From positions 1 through 64,000 of the forward strand of contig NZ_MRCQ01000017.1 in the NCBI RefSeq assembly GCF_002304005.1: a stretch of DNA of 64,000 nt, written 5' to 3'. Numbering within the stretch: the first letter of the stretch is position 1; each line of letters starts with the position of its first letter. Below are positions 44,458 to 52,960 of the stretch, piece by piece. The position numbers were made by a program, and so were the translations under genes. Below the pieces are notes generated by a model. The model ran no database searches. It saw only the letters and a list, made by a program, of their open reading frames with translations, and was not told the origin of the DNA. This DNA is from Flavobacterium sp. ACN6. GTDB taxonomy: Bacteria; Bacteroidota; Bacteroidia; Flavobacteriales; Flavobacteriaceae.

Positions 44458-44488
44458 GCGAATGTATAAATTATTTTTACTGCACCAA
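44458..44488 (-). promoter_or_regulatory. Promoter of the leader-pheA operon
   Basis: Minus strand TTG, 19 bases, TACATTCGC, one mismatch from TAnnTTTGC. Predicted start of transcription is about 20 bases before the leader peptide ATG, a fitting distance. Confidence 0.6.
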
Positions 44489-44609
44489 AAAAAATATTGC
44501 ATTTTATGAAACAAAAAAGGATTTCTTAACAAATTTAGCAGGTTTTGTATGATAATATAAAAATATCGACTTAAAATGAGATATTTACAAAGGTTTTTTT
44601 AAGATGCTA

Positions 44610-44648
44610 TCCCGAAACCTCGGGACTGAGTTGCTAAGATGCTAAGAT
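44610..44648. repeat. TCCCGAAACCTCGGGA palindrome and GCTAAGAT repeats
   Basis: Palindrome at 44610-44625, then TTGCTAAG and ATGCTAAG in tandem. Related elements lie at 13526, 39806, 43400 (palindrome) and 18286 (GATGCTAAGG). Confidence 0.7.
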
Positions 44649-44652
44649 TTAA

Positions 44653-44952
44653 TTATAAATTTAATCTCTTTGACCAATTTTTAGGAGAGCGAGAGGTATG
44701 GAATACTCCTATAACAATAATTTCTTCTTTCTCAAATCGATAGTGAATTCCATAAGGAAATCTTGAAATAAATCTAATTTTTACATTTTTTTATTTCTTT
44801 TGATAGGCATCTGGGTTTCTTGATATTTGATCAAGTCCCGCTTCCAGACAAAGTTCAAAATCATAAGAAAGCCTCGTTCTTTGCTCTTCGTACCAGAGAA
44901 CCACATCTTCAATATCAAATAATGCTTCCTTTACAAAACGAATTTCATACAT
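44653..44952 (-). pseudogene. RelE/ParE-family toxin interrupted by a stop codon
   Basis: Reading from the ATG at 44952 gives MYEIRFVKEALFDIEDVVLWYEEQ... up to NPDAYQKK, then a TAA (44791-44793, codon 54), then in the same frame KNVKIRFISRFPYGIHYRFEKEEIIVIGVFHTSRSPKNW, which is the normal second half of a ParE/RelE toxin. The expected residue at the stop is Tyr (TAT/TAC), so one base change suffices. The ATG overlaps the antitoxin stop (TAATG), the usual coupling. The toxin is therefore probably inactive, unless the stop is read through or is a sequencing error. Confidence 0.85.
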
Positions 44953-45158
44953 TATCTAATCGATCTTAAATGAGCCTTAATCTCATCCCAAGTATACAAT
45001 TCTGTTTTTCCTTCTTCTAAATTTTGAATACGAATATCTAATTCTCTCTTAACATCATCCGAAACCACCAAATTCTCTTTAGAAACACTATCCCACAGTT
45101 GCTCAGCCAAAACAATTTTTTCAGCATTACTGTACTTCGATAAATTTTTAATTTCCAT
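44952..45158 (-). CDS. Addiction-module antitoxin, PF09720 type
   Basis: A 68-residue protein of the unstable-antitoxin type: MEIKNLSKYSNAEKIVLAEQLWDSVSKE..., ending WDEIKAHLRSIR. The pattern of an N-terminal EKI-x-LAEQLWDS helix and C-terminal W-EIK segment matches putative addiction module components paired with RelE/ParE toxins. Translationally coupled to the downstream toxin, which carries a nonsense codon. The antitoxin is intact, as expected if only the toxin has decayed. Confidence 0.85.
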   Translation of the reverse strand: MEIKNLSKYSNAEKIVLAEQLWDSVSKENLVVSDDVKRELDIRIQNLEEGKTELYTWDEIKAHLRSIR

Positions 45159-45254
45159 ATTTCCCTATTATCAATATTACAAATTTAGTCAAATTAAATC
45201 AACTAGTTTATTATTCTAGTTTGAATTGCATTTTGATTTAAATCAATAACCATA

Positions 45255-45536
45255 CTATTTAAGAATTAGCAATTCATCGACAAATTCTTTTTCTTGATTT
45301 ACATATAAAAAGTAATTTCCAATTCTATTTTGCTCCTCCATCGAACGAAGCTCTAATTTTATTTCAATACATGGAGTTGGAATAAAATCATGATCCATTA
45401 AAATTGAAATCGATTTTGGAGAAATTAAACATTCTTCTCGATGGTCTTCATCAATATTGTTGCAGTATTCAACAGCAAGGTTGTAAAAACATGTCTTTGT
45501 TTTGAATAATGTTATTATGTAAATCCATTTGTTATT
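45255..45536 (-). pseudogene. Possible truncated or ATG-less hypothetical ORF
   Basis: An open frame of 93 codons after an in-frame TAG, with a protein-like translation (for example NLAVEYCNNIDEDHREECLISPKSISILMDHDFIPTPCIEIKLELRS and NYFLYVNQEKEFVDELLILK). It lacks ATG, GTG or TTG start before the conserved-looking part; an ATG in the neighbouring frame (minus strand, near 45525) suggests a frameshift. No family recognised. It may be the remaining 3' end of a gene cut off by a deletion. Confidence 0.45.
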
Positions 45537-45645
45537 CTAAAATTACGTGACCTAAATTCCTAGCCCCGATTGAAGTGGAAATCCTTTTTTATTTTTTCTT
45601 TAAAAATAAAAAAGATTGCAACGAAAAGCGGGAAATAGCTCCAAA

Positions 45646-45682
45646 AAAAAAGCAGCTATCATTACAATAACTGCTTTTCTAT
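45646..45682 (-). terminator. Terminator of nrdA
   Basis: Hairpin AAAGCAG...CTGCTTT around 45649-45679 with an interior imperfect stem, followed on the minus strand by a nine-T run. It lies about 60 bases past the nrdA stop. Confidence 0.75.
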
Positions 45683-45739
45683 AAACACAAGAATAAAAAT
45701 CTTTCCTCTTTATTCTATTATCTTTCTTCTAAAAGAAAA

Positions 45740-48133
45740 TTAAGAACCACACATCTCACAATCCTCAGGACCTGCAGCTTGCGCTTTTAACAACATTGCT
45801 TTATATTCGTCAATATTGATTTCTTCTGTTTCTGCAGCTAAAGCTGGTGCTGTTTCTTCTTTTTTATCGTTGTTTAATGTGAATTTAATCGCATCAACTG
45901 CAGATTTCGTTCTTAAGTAATACATTCCAGTTTTTAAACCTGACTGCCAAGCGTAGAAGTGCATTGACGTAAGTTTAGAATAGTTTGCATCTTGCATAAA
46001 CAAGTTCAACGATTGCGATTGGTCAATGAAATATCCTCTTTGGCGAGACATATCAATAATATCTTTCATCGACATTTCCCAAACGGTTTTGTATAATTCT
46101 TTTAAGTCTGCTGGAATCACATCAATATTTTGAACAGATCCGTTATGACGCATGATTTCTTGTTTCAAATCTTCGTTCCATAAACCTCTGTCTACTAAAT
46201 CATGAAGTAAGTGTTTGTTTACTACGATGAATTCTCCAGACAATACACGACGTGTGTAAATGTTTGATGTATATGGTTCGAAAGCTTCGTTGTTTCCTAA
46301 GATTTGTGAAGTCGAAGCAGTTGGCATTGGTGCAACTAATAATGAGTTACGAACTCCGTGTTCTACAACTTCTTTTCTTAATGAAGCCCAGTCCCAACGA
46401 CCAGATAATTCTTCATCTTTCATTCCCCACATGTTGTATTGGAATTCTCCTTGAGACATTGGCGAACCTGCGAAAGTTGAATATGGTCCTTCTTCTTTTG
46501 CCATTTCCATAGAAGCGGTTACAGCAGCGAAGTATAATGTTTCGAAAATTTCTTGGTTTAATTTTTTAGCTTCATCACTTGTAAATGGCATACGCAGCAT
46601 AATGAAAGCATCGGCTAAACCTTGAACACCCAATCCAACTGGACGGTGGCGTAAGTTAGAGTTTTCAGCTTCTTTGACTGGATAATAGTTTCTGTCGATT
46701 ACTTTGTTCAAATTACGGGTTACACGTTTTGTAACATTGTAAAGTGCTTCGTGATCGAATTTTCCGTTTTCAATGAACATTGGCAACGAAATAGAAGCTA
46801 AGTTACAAACTGCAATTTCATCTTTAGATGTAAACTCCATAATCTCTGTACACAAGTTTGAAGAACGAATTGTTCCTAAATTCTTGTGGTTCGATTTACG
46901 GTTTGCCGCATCTTTGTACAACATGTACGGCGTTCCAGTCTCGATTTGAGATTCTAGGATTTTCTCCCATAATTCACGAGCGCGTATTGTTTTTCTTCCT
47001 TTTCCTCTAAATTCGTAATCTGTGTATAATGCTTCGAATTCATCCCCGTAAACATCATATAGTCCAGGACATTCGTTAGGACACATTAAAGTCCAAGTTG
47101 TATCTTCCTGAACACGTTTCATGAATAAATCTGAAGTCCACATTGCGAAGAATAAATCTCTCGCACGCATTTCTTCTTTTCCTGTGTTTTTCTTTAAATC
47201 TAAGAAATCGAAGATATCAGCATGCCAAGTTTCGATGTAAATCGCAAAACTTCCTTTACGTTTTCCACCACCTTGATCTACATAACGCGCTGTATCGTTG
47301 AATACTCTCAACATTGGCACGATTCCGTTTGAAGTTCCGTTTGTACCACGAATGTAAGATCCTGTTGCACGAACGTTATGAATAGAAAGACCGATTCCTC
47401 CCGCTGACTGCGAAATTTTTGCCGTTTGTTTTAAAGTATCGTAAATACCATCAATACTATCATCCTGCATTGCCAAAAGGAAACAAGAAGACATTTGAGG
47501 TTTTGGAGTTCCAGCATTAAACAACGTTGGCGTTGCATGTGTAAAGAACTTTTTAGACATTAAATCGTAAGTTTCAATTACCGATTTTAAATCGTCTAAG
47601 TGAATACCAACAGAAACACGCATCAACATATGTTGTGGTCTTTCTACGATTTTGCCGTTGATTTTAAGAAGGTAAGAACGCTCTAAGGTTTTAAAACCAA
47701 AGTAATCGTAATTAAAATCTCTTGTGTAAATGATATGAGAATCTAAAAAAGCAGCATTTTCCTGAATCACTTTGTATACGTCATCAGCAACTAGCGGTGC
47801 GTCTTGACCGTTTCTTGGATTAACGTAGTGATACATATCTTTCATCGTTTCTGAGAAAGATTTTTTTGTATTCGAATGTAGATTTGAAATTGCGACACGA
47901 GCTGCCAATTGTGCATAATCCGGGTGAGCAATAGTCATAGAAGCTGCAGTTTCTGCCGCAAGATTATCCAATTCAGAAGTAGAAACTCCGTCATACAATC
48001 CTTCGATAACTCTCATCGCTACCTTTACCGGATCTACAAGCTCATTCAAGCCGTAGCACAATTTTTTGATTCTTTCTGTAATCTTATCAAACATTACGGG
48101 CTCTCTGTGGCCATCTCTTTTTACTACATACAT
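45740..48133 (-). CDS. nrdA: Ribonucleoside-diphosphate reductase, alpha subunit (class I)
   Basis: A 797-residue catalytic subunit. It has one N-terminal ATP-cone (VVKRDGHREPVMFDKITERIKKL), the redox-active site cysteines in MSSCFLLAM and SSNLCTEIMEF, the tyrosine pair near the C-terminal region (YYLRT), and the CEMCGS tail that accepts electrons from thioredoxin or glutaredoxin. ATG at 48133 is preferred to an upstream alternative. The nrdB gene follows the reading direction from 49375, 264 bases before, so the two are likely co-regulated. Confidence 0.97.
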   Translation of the reverse strand: MYVVKRDGHREPVMFDKITERIKKLCYGLNELVDPVKVAMRVIEGLYDGVSTSELDNLAAETAASMTIAHPDYAQLAARVAISNLHSNTKKSFSETMKDMYHYVNPRNGQDAPLVADDVYKVIQENAAFLDSHIIYTRDFNYDYFGFKTLERSYLLKINGKIVERPQHMLMRVSVGIHLDDLKSVIETYDLMSKKFFTHATPTLFNAGTPKPQMSSCFLLAMQDDSIDGIYDTLKQTAKISQSAGGIGLSIHNVRATGSYIRGTNGTSNGIVPMLRVFNDTARYVDQGGGKRKGSFAIYIETWHADIFDFLDLKKNTGKEEMRARDLFFAMWTSDLFMKRVQEDTTWTLMCPNECPGLYDVYGDEFEALYTDYEFRGKGRKTIRARELWEKILESQIETGTPYMLYKDAANRKSNHKNLGTIRSSNLCTEIMEFTSKDEIAVCNLASISLPMFIENGKFDHEALYNVTKRVTRNLNKVIDRNYYPVKEAENSNLRHRPVGLGVQGLADAFIMLRMPFTSDEAKKLNQEIFETLYFAAVTASMEMAKEEGPYSTFAGSPMSQGEFQYNMWGMKDEELSGRWDWASLRKEVVEHGVRNSLLVAPMPTASTSQILGNNEAFEPYTSNIYTRRVLSGEFIVVNKHLLHDLVDRGLWNEDLKQEIMRHNGSVQNIDVIPADLKELYKTVWEMSMKDIIDMSRQRGYFIDQSQSLNLFMQDANYSKLTSMHFYAWQSGLKTGMYYLRTKSAVDAIKFTLNNDKKEETAPALAAETEEINIDEYKAMLLKAQAAGPEDCEMCGS

Positions 48134-48397
48134 AAGCTTACTAAATTTAGTTATTGAAAAAATGAAAGACACTAGAAAACGGGTTCCAGCACTTAAACAT
48201 TGCGTGTTTTTAAATTATTTTTTTGAGAATTACCGAATTCTCAATAGTTACTCGTTTCAAATTCGAAAATCGAATTTAAATACATCAAAAATTGTTATTG
48301 AATCTGCGATTTGGGAAAGAGATTCAACCTAAAAAATATTCTGTTAATCTTTTTCAGCACCCCTAAGAAGAGTAGATGCTAAAATTATTTTTGTTGT

Positions 48398-49375
48398 CTA
48401 AAAATCTGCATCAAATGAAATTTTCTGAGCATCGCTGTCTGTGTTCATCACACCAGATTTTTGATACTCGGCAACACGTTTTTCAAAGAAATTGGTTTTT
48501 CCTTGAAGAGAAATCATGTCCATGAAATCGAATGGATTCGCTGATCCGTAAACACGCTCGCATCCTAATTCAACCAAAAGTCTATCGGCAACAAACTCTA
48601 AATACTGCGTCATTAAAACAGCATTCATACCTATTAAACTTACCGGAAGAGATTCTGTTACAAACTGTCTTTCGATATCTAATGCATCAACAATAATTTC
48701 TTTAATTCTGTCTTTTGGTACTTTGTTAATCAAGTGGTGATTGTGAAGGTGAACTGCAAAATCACAATGTACGCCTTCGTCACGAGAAATCAATTCATTA
48801 GAAAAAGTCAAACCTGGCATTAAACCACGTTTTTTCAACCAATAAATAGAACAAAAAGCACCTGAGAAAAAGATTCCTTCAACAGCAGCAAAAGCGATAA
48901 GTCTTTCAGCAAACGAATCAGATTCGATCCATTTTAAAGCCCAGTCTGCTTTTTTCTTAATTGCAGGAAAAACTTCCAAAGCGTTAAACAACTCTGCTTT
49001 TTCAGCTTCATCTTTAACATAAGTATCAATCAATAAAGAATAAGTCTCACTATGAATATTCTCCATCATGATTTGAAATCCGTAGAAAAATTTCGCTTCA
49101 GCATATTGCACTTCATTTACGAAGTTTTCAGCAAGGTTTTCATTTACGATTCCGTCAGAAGCTGCAAAGAATGCTAAAATATGTTTAATGAAATATCTTT
49201 CGTCGTCATTCAATTTATTATTCCAGTCTGTCAAATCTTGGTGTAGATCGATTTCTTCAGCAGTCCAAAAACTTGCTTCCATCTTCTTGTACCATTCCCA
49301 AATATCATGATGTTTAATCGGAAAAATAACGAAGCGGTTTTTATTTTCTTGTAATATTGGTTCGATTTGTGACAT
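48398..49375 (-). CDS. nrdB: Ribonucleoside-diphosphate reductase, beta subunit (class I)
   Basis: A 325-residue radical-generating subunit. Iron ligands appear in DLTDWNNKLNDDERYF, MENIHSETY, and FAAVEGIFFSGAFCSIYWL with RDEGVHCDFAVHL. The spacing of His then four residues to Tyr in NIHSETYS retains the radical tyrosine, placing it with class Ia/Ib rather than the Phe-type Ic enzymes. It is upstream of nrdA on the same strand. No clear NrdR box was found by eye. Confidence 0.96.
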   Translation of the reverse strand: MSQIEPILQENKNRFVIFPIKHHDIWEWYKKMEASFWTAEEIDLHQDLTDWNNKLNDDERYFIKHILAFFAASDGIVNENLAENFVNEVQYAEAKFFYGFQIMMENIHSETYSLLIDTYVKDEAEKAELFNALEVFPAIKKKADWALKWIESDSFAERLIAFAAVEGIFFSGAFCSIYWLKKRGLMPGLTFSNELISRDEGVHCDFAVHLHNHHLINKVPKDRIKEIIVDALDIERQFVTESLPVSLIGMNAVLMTQYLEFVADRLLVELGCERVYGSANPFDFMDMISLQGKTNFFEKRVAEYQKSGVMNTDSDAQKISFDADF

Positions 49376-49709
49376 GACAGATTCTGTTAATTTTTTTATT
49401 GATTTTTTACTGTTTCAGTAGACTACAAAGATTGTCAATTAACGTCAAAAATGAAAGCCAAACTTATTCACAATTTGACGTAGTTTTTAACAACGTTAAA
49501 TTTTTAAGACATTTTTCATACAATAATTAATTTATTGTAAATGAAGTACTTAAAATCAACTATTGTACCTTGAAGCCCTGTAAAATATAGACTTTTAAAT
49601 ATTAAAAGCAAGAAATTTTAGAGAACTTTAAAAAGATTTTTTTGAGTTAAAATTTTATTTTTTTGAGTTAAAATATATAGTCAAAATGACTATTAAAATA
49701 GAAGGGTTT
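49376..49709. other. Intergenic region upstream of nrdB
   Basis: No gene seen. A 17-bp direct repeat TTTTTTTGAGTTAAAAT occurs at 49637-49653 and 49658-49674 with 21-bp period, followed by the inverted repeat TAGTCA-AAA-TGACTA (49678-49692). These could be control sites or the 3' structure of the DUF3109 gene. Confidence 0.5.
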
Positions 49710-50279
49710 TTAAGAATTTTTATGCTCTTCAGCAACTTTTTCAAGTTCCAAATACCAGTCTTCGCCAAAACGTCTGATCAGCGCTTCTTTGACAAATTTA
49801 TAAACTGGAACTTCCAATTCTTTTCCCAAAGAACAGGCATCATCGCAAATATCCCATTTGTCATAATTTACAGCTGCAAATTCCGTGAAGTCTTTTACGC
49901 GAATTGGATATAAATGACAAGAAACTGGTTTTTTCCACTGCACTATTCCTTGATTATAAGCTTGTTCAATACCGCAAAGAGCGGTTTTTCCATCAAAAAT
50001 TACGTAAGCACAATCTTTGTTATCGATAAGCGGCGTTTCAAGATCACCATCGGTTCCGGTTACCCAAGTTCCCTGCGCTTCGATTGCTGCAATTCCTTCC
50101 TTTCGTAAAAAGGGTTTTACTTTTGGATAAATTTCTTCTAAGATTTTCGTTTCAGCCTCATTCAAAGGCGCACCCGCATCTCCATCAACACAACAAGCCC
50201 CTTTACAAGCTGACAAGTTGCACACAAATTCTTTTTCCAGAATATCTTCTGAAATAATAGTTTTCCCTAACTGAAACAT
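49710..50279 (-). CDS. DUF3109 family cysteine-cluster protein
   Basis: A 189-residue cytoplasmic protein with a cysteine-rich pattern (EFVCNLSACKGACCVDGDAGAPL, then CAYVIF, CGIEQAY, VSCHLYPIRV, WDICDDACSLG) that suggests a metal cluster. DUF3109 is widespread in Bacteroidota but has no established function. Start is the ATG at 50279, giving MFQLGKTIISEDILEKEF, the common N-terminus; the longer ORF upstream adds a non-conserved tail. Confidence 0.88.
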   Translation of the reverse strand: MFQLGKTIISEDILEKEFVCNLSACKGACCVDGDAGAPLNEAETKILEEIYPKVKPFLRKEGIAAIEAQGTWVTGTDGDLETPLIDNKDCAYVIFDGKTALCGIEQAYNQGIVQWKKPVSCHLYPIRVKDFTEFAAVNYDKWDICDDACSLGKELEVPVYKFVKEALIRRFGEDWYLELEKVAEEHKNS

Positions 50280-50586
50280 GATATTAAAATACTCTAATTT
50301 ATAAAGTGCAAAGATAGACAAAGAAAGCAGATAAAACACTCTAAAATATTAACCGCAAAGCACGCAGGGATTTATGCAAAGGTTCGCAAAGTTTTATCTA
50401 ATTTTTCTTCGCGAACCTTTGCGTAAATCTTTGCGAATCTTTGCAACAAAATCCTTATTTGTTACAAATATCACTTTTTTAACCAGTAAACCATATTTTT
50501 ATAACAAAAATACATCGTGTCGAAAAAACACCTAACTTTATTATCTACTTTTGCAGCAGTTTTTAAACCCTTAAAATCAAAGTGAT
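50280..50586. repeat. Intergenic inverted repeats upstream of MarC
   Basis: Inverted repeat GATTTATGCAAAGGTTCGC (50369-50387) against 50411-50429 with one mismatch, inside GCAAAG-rich DNA similar to that at 28391. A TACTTTTGC -7 element (50546-50554) precedes the MarC gene by about 32 bases. No gene is supported. Confidence 0.65.
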
Positions 50587-51165
50587 ATGTTAGAAATCGA
50601 CTTTAAAGAAATCGTCACAGTAAGCATGGTGCTTTTTGCCGTAATTGATATTGTAGGTTCAATTCCGATTATTGTCAATTTGAGAGCAAAAGTTGGACAT
50701 ATCGAATCTGAAAAAGCTTCTATAGTTGCCGGAGCCATTATGATCGTTTTTCTTTTTGTTGGAGAAGGTTTATTGAACTTAATTGGAATCGACGTACACT
50801 CCTTTGCTGTTGCAGGTTCTTTTGTCTTATTCTTTCTGGCATTGGAAATGATTTTAGGAATTAGAATTTACCGAGATGAGGAACCGGGTTCTGCTTCTAT
50901 CGTTCCTCTTGCTTTTCCGCTTATCGCTGGAGCTGGAACTATGACAACTTTACTTTCGTTAAGATCTCAATTTCATACTATTAATATAATAATAGCAATT
51001 TTATTAAATATCATTTTAGTATATGTCGTTTTGAAATCATCTAAAAAGATTGAAACTTTGTTAGGAGAAAACGGACTTGGAGTAGTTCGTAAGACGTTTG
51101 GTGTAATACTTTTAGCGATTGCTGTTAAATTATTCGCCGCTAATGTTAAAGGTTTGTTCGTCTAA
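50587..51165 (+). CDS. MarC-family membrane protein
   Basis: A 192-residue inner-membrane protein with six hydrophobic segments and the MarC patterns FAVIDIVGSIPIIVNLRAK near the start and SIVPLAFPLIAGAGTMTTLLSLR in the middle. The family was once linked to multidrug resistance, but that link is not upheld and its function is unknown. Preceded by a -7 element at 50546-50554. Confidence 0.92.
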   Translation: MLEIDFKEIVTVSMVLFAVIDIVGSIPIIVNLRAKVGHIESEKASIVAGAIMIVFLFVGEGLLNLIGIDVHSFAVAGSFVLFFLALEMILGIRIYRDEEPGSASIVPLAFPLIAGAGTMTTLLSLRSQFHTINIIIAILLNIILVYVVLKSSKKIETLLGENGLGVVRKTFGVILLAIAVKLFAANVKGLFV

Positions 51166-51273
51166 ATTTTATTTTTATAAATTTACCGCGTAAAATATTC
51201 TAAACACGACTTAAGGGCACTTTTACCTTATTAAGTTCTACTTTATTATTTTAGACAAAACAAAAACAATCAT

Positions 51274-51477
51274 ATGAAAATTTTCACTTCAATCTTAGTG
51301 CTTTTAGCATTAGCTCTAATTGTTTTTAATATTACGCTATTAGACTTTAAAAATCCTTTTCAAGGAGACAGTATTGTAGCTTTTATTGGAATCGCCGCTT
51401 CATTTTGCGCTGTTCTGATTCTTTTGATTTTTAGAATTTCAAAAAGAATTGAGGAAAAAATGAATGACAACAGATAA
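51274..51477 (+). CDS. Small membrane protein
   Basis: A 67-residue protein with two membrane segments (about residues 5-22 and 35-55) and a basic tail (RISKRIEEKMNDNR). It is well spaced from MarC (108 bases) and overlaps the start of the next gene by 14 bases in another frame, so it is coupled with the flavoprotein. No family recognised, but flavobacterial homologues of this size and topology appear common. Confidence 0.7.
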   Translation: MKIFTSILVLLALALIVFNITLLDFKNPFQGDSIVAFIGIAASFCAVLILLIFRISKRIEEKMNDNR

Positions 51478-52084
51478 TATGTTTGACGTTTTAATTATTG
51501 GCGGAGGAGTATCAGGAATGTCTTGTGCTCTAGTCTTAGGATCCGCAAAAAACAAAACTTTTGTTACTGACAAAAAAATCGGGATTTTTACTCATCAGAA
51601 AAATTCTTCTTTACAAGAGGCAGTCTTCTATAATGCTTATGGTGTAACTCCAGGCAAATTAGGCTCTGAACTGCTGACTGAAAGCACACAGGATTTGGCG
51701 ATAACTTATCCGCATATAACTCAAATTCCGAATGAAAAAGTAATTCGTATTGAAGGCAGTTATCCTGAATTTACTGTAGTTACCAACAAAAATTCTTATA
51801 AAACACAAAATATCGTTGTTGGAATTGGTTCTGCGAACACTTTTGATATTGAAGGTCTAATGCAATATGTTGAACCTCATAAAAAAGCACTCCCAGAAAA
51901 GCAGCGTATTCAGCTTAAAAATGACGATCATAAAGTTGCTGAAGGCATTTATGTAATTGGAACTTTAGCCGGCTGGAGAAGCCAATTAGCAATTGCTGCG
52001 GGAAGCGGTGCTGCTGTAGCTACAGATATTCTAACTTTATGGAATAACGGCGTACAGACTCATTCGCACGACAGTATTCGATAA
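51464..52084 (+). CDS. Short FAD-dependent oxidoreductase, thioredoxin-reductase-like
   Basis: A 206-residue protein with an N-terminal dinucleotide-binding motif (FDVLIIGGGVSGMSCALVLGS) and a C-terminal FAD motif (EGIYVIGTLAGWRSQLAIAAGSGAAVATDIL). Both halves of the FAD domain of a thioredoxin reductase are present, but the inserted NADPH domain and the CxxC pair are absent, so it is about 100 residues shorter. It may use another electron source or act as a binding protein. An alternative ATG lies at 51479. Confidence 0.8.
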   Translation: MTTDNMFDVLIIGGGVSGMSCALVLGSAKNKTFVTDKKIGIFTHQKNSSLQEAVFYNAYGVTPGKLGSELLTESTQDLAITYPHITQIPNEKVIRIEGSYPEFTVVTNKNSYKTQNIVVGIGSANTFDIEGLMQYVEPHKKALPEKQRIQLKNDDHKVAEGIYVIGTLAGWRSQLAIAAGSGAAVATDILTLWNNGVQTHSHDSIR

Positions 52085-52103
52085 AAATATTCCTAAATTA
52101 ATT

Positions 52104-52177
52104 AAACCATATAAGTTATATAAGTGAATTAATGCTTTGCGCATAAATTAAATGAACTTATATAACTTACATGGTTT
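52104..52177. repeat. 22-bp inverted repeat between convergent genes
   Basis: AAACCATATAAGTTATATAAGT (52104-52125) pairs with 52156-52177 with one mismatch. It probably acts as a bidirectional terminator; a half element recurs at 30012-30038. Confidence 0.75.
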
Positions 52178-52183
52178 ATCGTT

Positions 52184-52501
52184 TTATTTAACCGAAACGA
52201 TTTGTGTTACTTTAATATGATTTTCTTCTTCGGTTTTCCATTTTTCTCCTTTTACAGAAACGACATCGCCAATCTTTAATTGTTTGTAGTTTTGAGGTCC
52301 GCCTACGTTTACAATGCTGATTATTGCAAAATACACTTCTTTAGTATCTGTAGTTATTTTTGCAGTGTAACCGTCTTTGCCAGATTCTATCGATTCTACT
52401 TTTCCTGAAACCGCACCGTTAGTATCGTTTTTCATAGTTTTACAAGAGATTACAAAAGCCATTAAGACTACCAGAAAACTTATTCTTTTTAAATTTTTCA
52501 T
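52184..52501 (-). CDS. Small hypothetical lipoprotein
   Basis: A 105-residue lipoprotein: signal with FLVVLMAFVISCKT (Cys at about residue 20), then a small beta-rich domain (SGKVESIESGKDGYTAKITTDTKEVYFAIISIVNVGG, KIGDVVSVKGEKWK), compatible with an OB-like fold. No family named with confidence. It stands apart from its neighbours and has its own start region. Confidence 0.7.
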   Translation of the reverse strand: MKNLKRISFLVVLMAFVISCKTMKNDTNGAVSGKVESIESGKDGYTAKITTDTKEVYFAIISIVNVGGPQNYKQLKIGDVVSVKGEKWKTEEENHIKVTQIVSVK

Positions 52502-52578
52502 ATTTTGAGTTTTAACTGTAAAGGACGTGATGTTTACCGAATTTTGCTTTACGATATTATTAAATTTCTTTTCAAAAT

Positions 52579-52944
52579 TTATGCCAGCTGTACACAGCTT
52601 CCTGCAATTACTTTTAAGTTATTTTCAAACTGTTTCCAAACTCTGATATATTTAAAAACGCCGTTTACTGGATTGTCATCATAACTTCCTTTTAATGAAA
52701 CTGTAACAGCGACAACAGCCGTTTCATCAATTATATTTACAATTTGATCTGAAGCTTCAATGGAATCTATTTTAAGCTTTCCTGATCGATAGGTATTCAA
52801 ATCAAATTCTTTAGTTATAGTTTGTCCATCTTGGAGATTGAACAATAAATCATCGTGCAGAATTGTTTCTAAAGTCGAAACATCCGAATTTTTAATAGCA
52901 GTTAAAAGTTCAATTTCTGCATTAATAACGGTTTCTATTTTCAT
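52579..52944 (-). CDS. NTF2-like (DUF4440) protein
   Basis: A 121-residue cytoplasmic protein with the NTF2-like pattern IELLTAIKNSDVSTLETILHDDLLFNLQDG at the start and VWKQFENNLKVIAGSCVQL at the end. It belongs to the DUF4440 group, with no catalytic residues that can be named. It is 16 bases after the S41 peptidase gene, so it is the last gene of a small minus-strand operon. Confidence 0.82.
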   Translation of the reverse strand: MKIETVINAEIELLTAIKNSDVSTLETILHDDLLFNLQDGQTITKEFDLNTYRSGKLKIDSIEASDQIVNIIDETAVVAVTVSLKGSYDDNPVNGVFKYIRVWKQFENNLKVIAGSCVQLA

Positions 52945-52960
52945 GATATAAAATTTGAAG

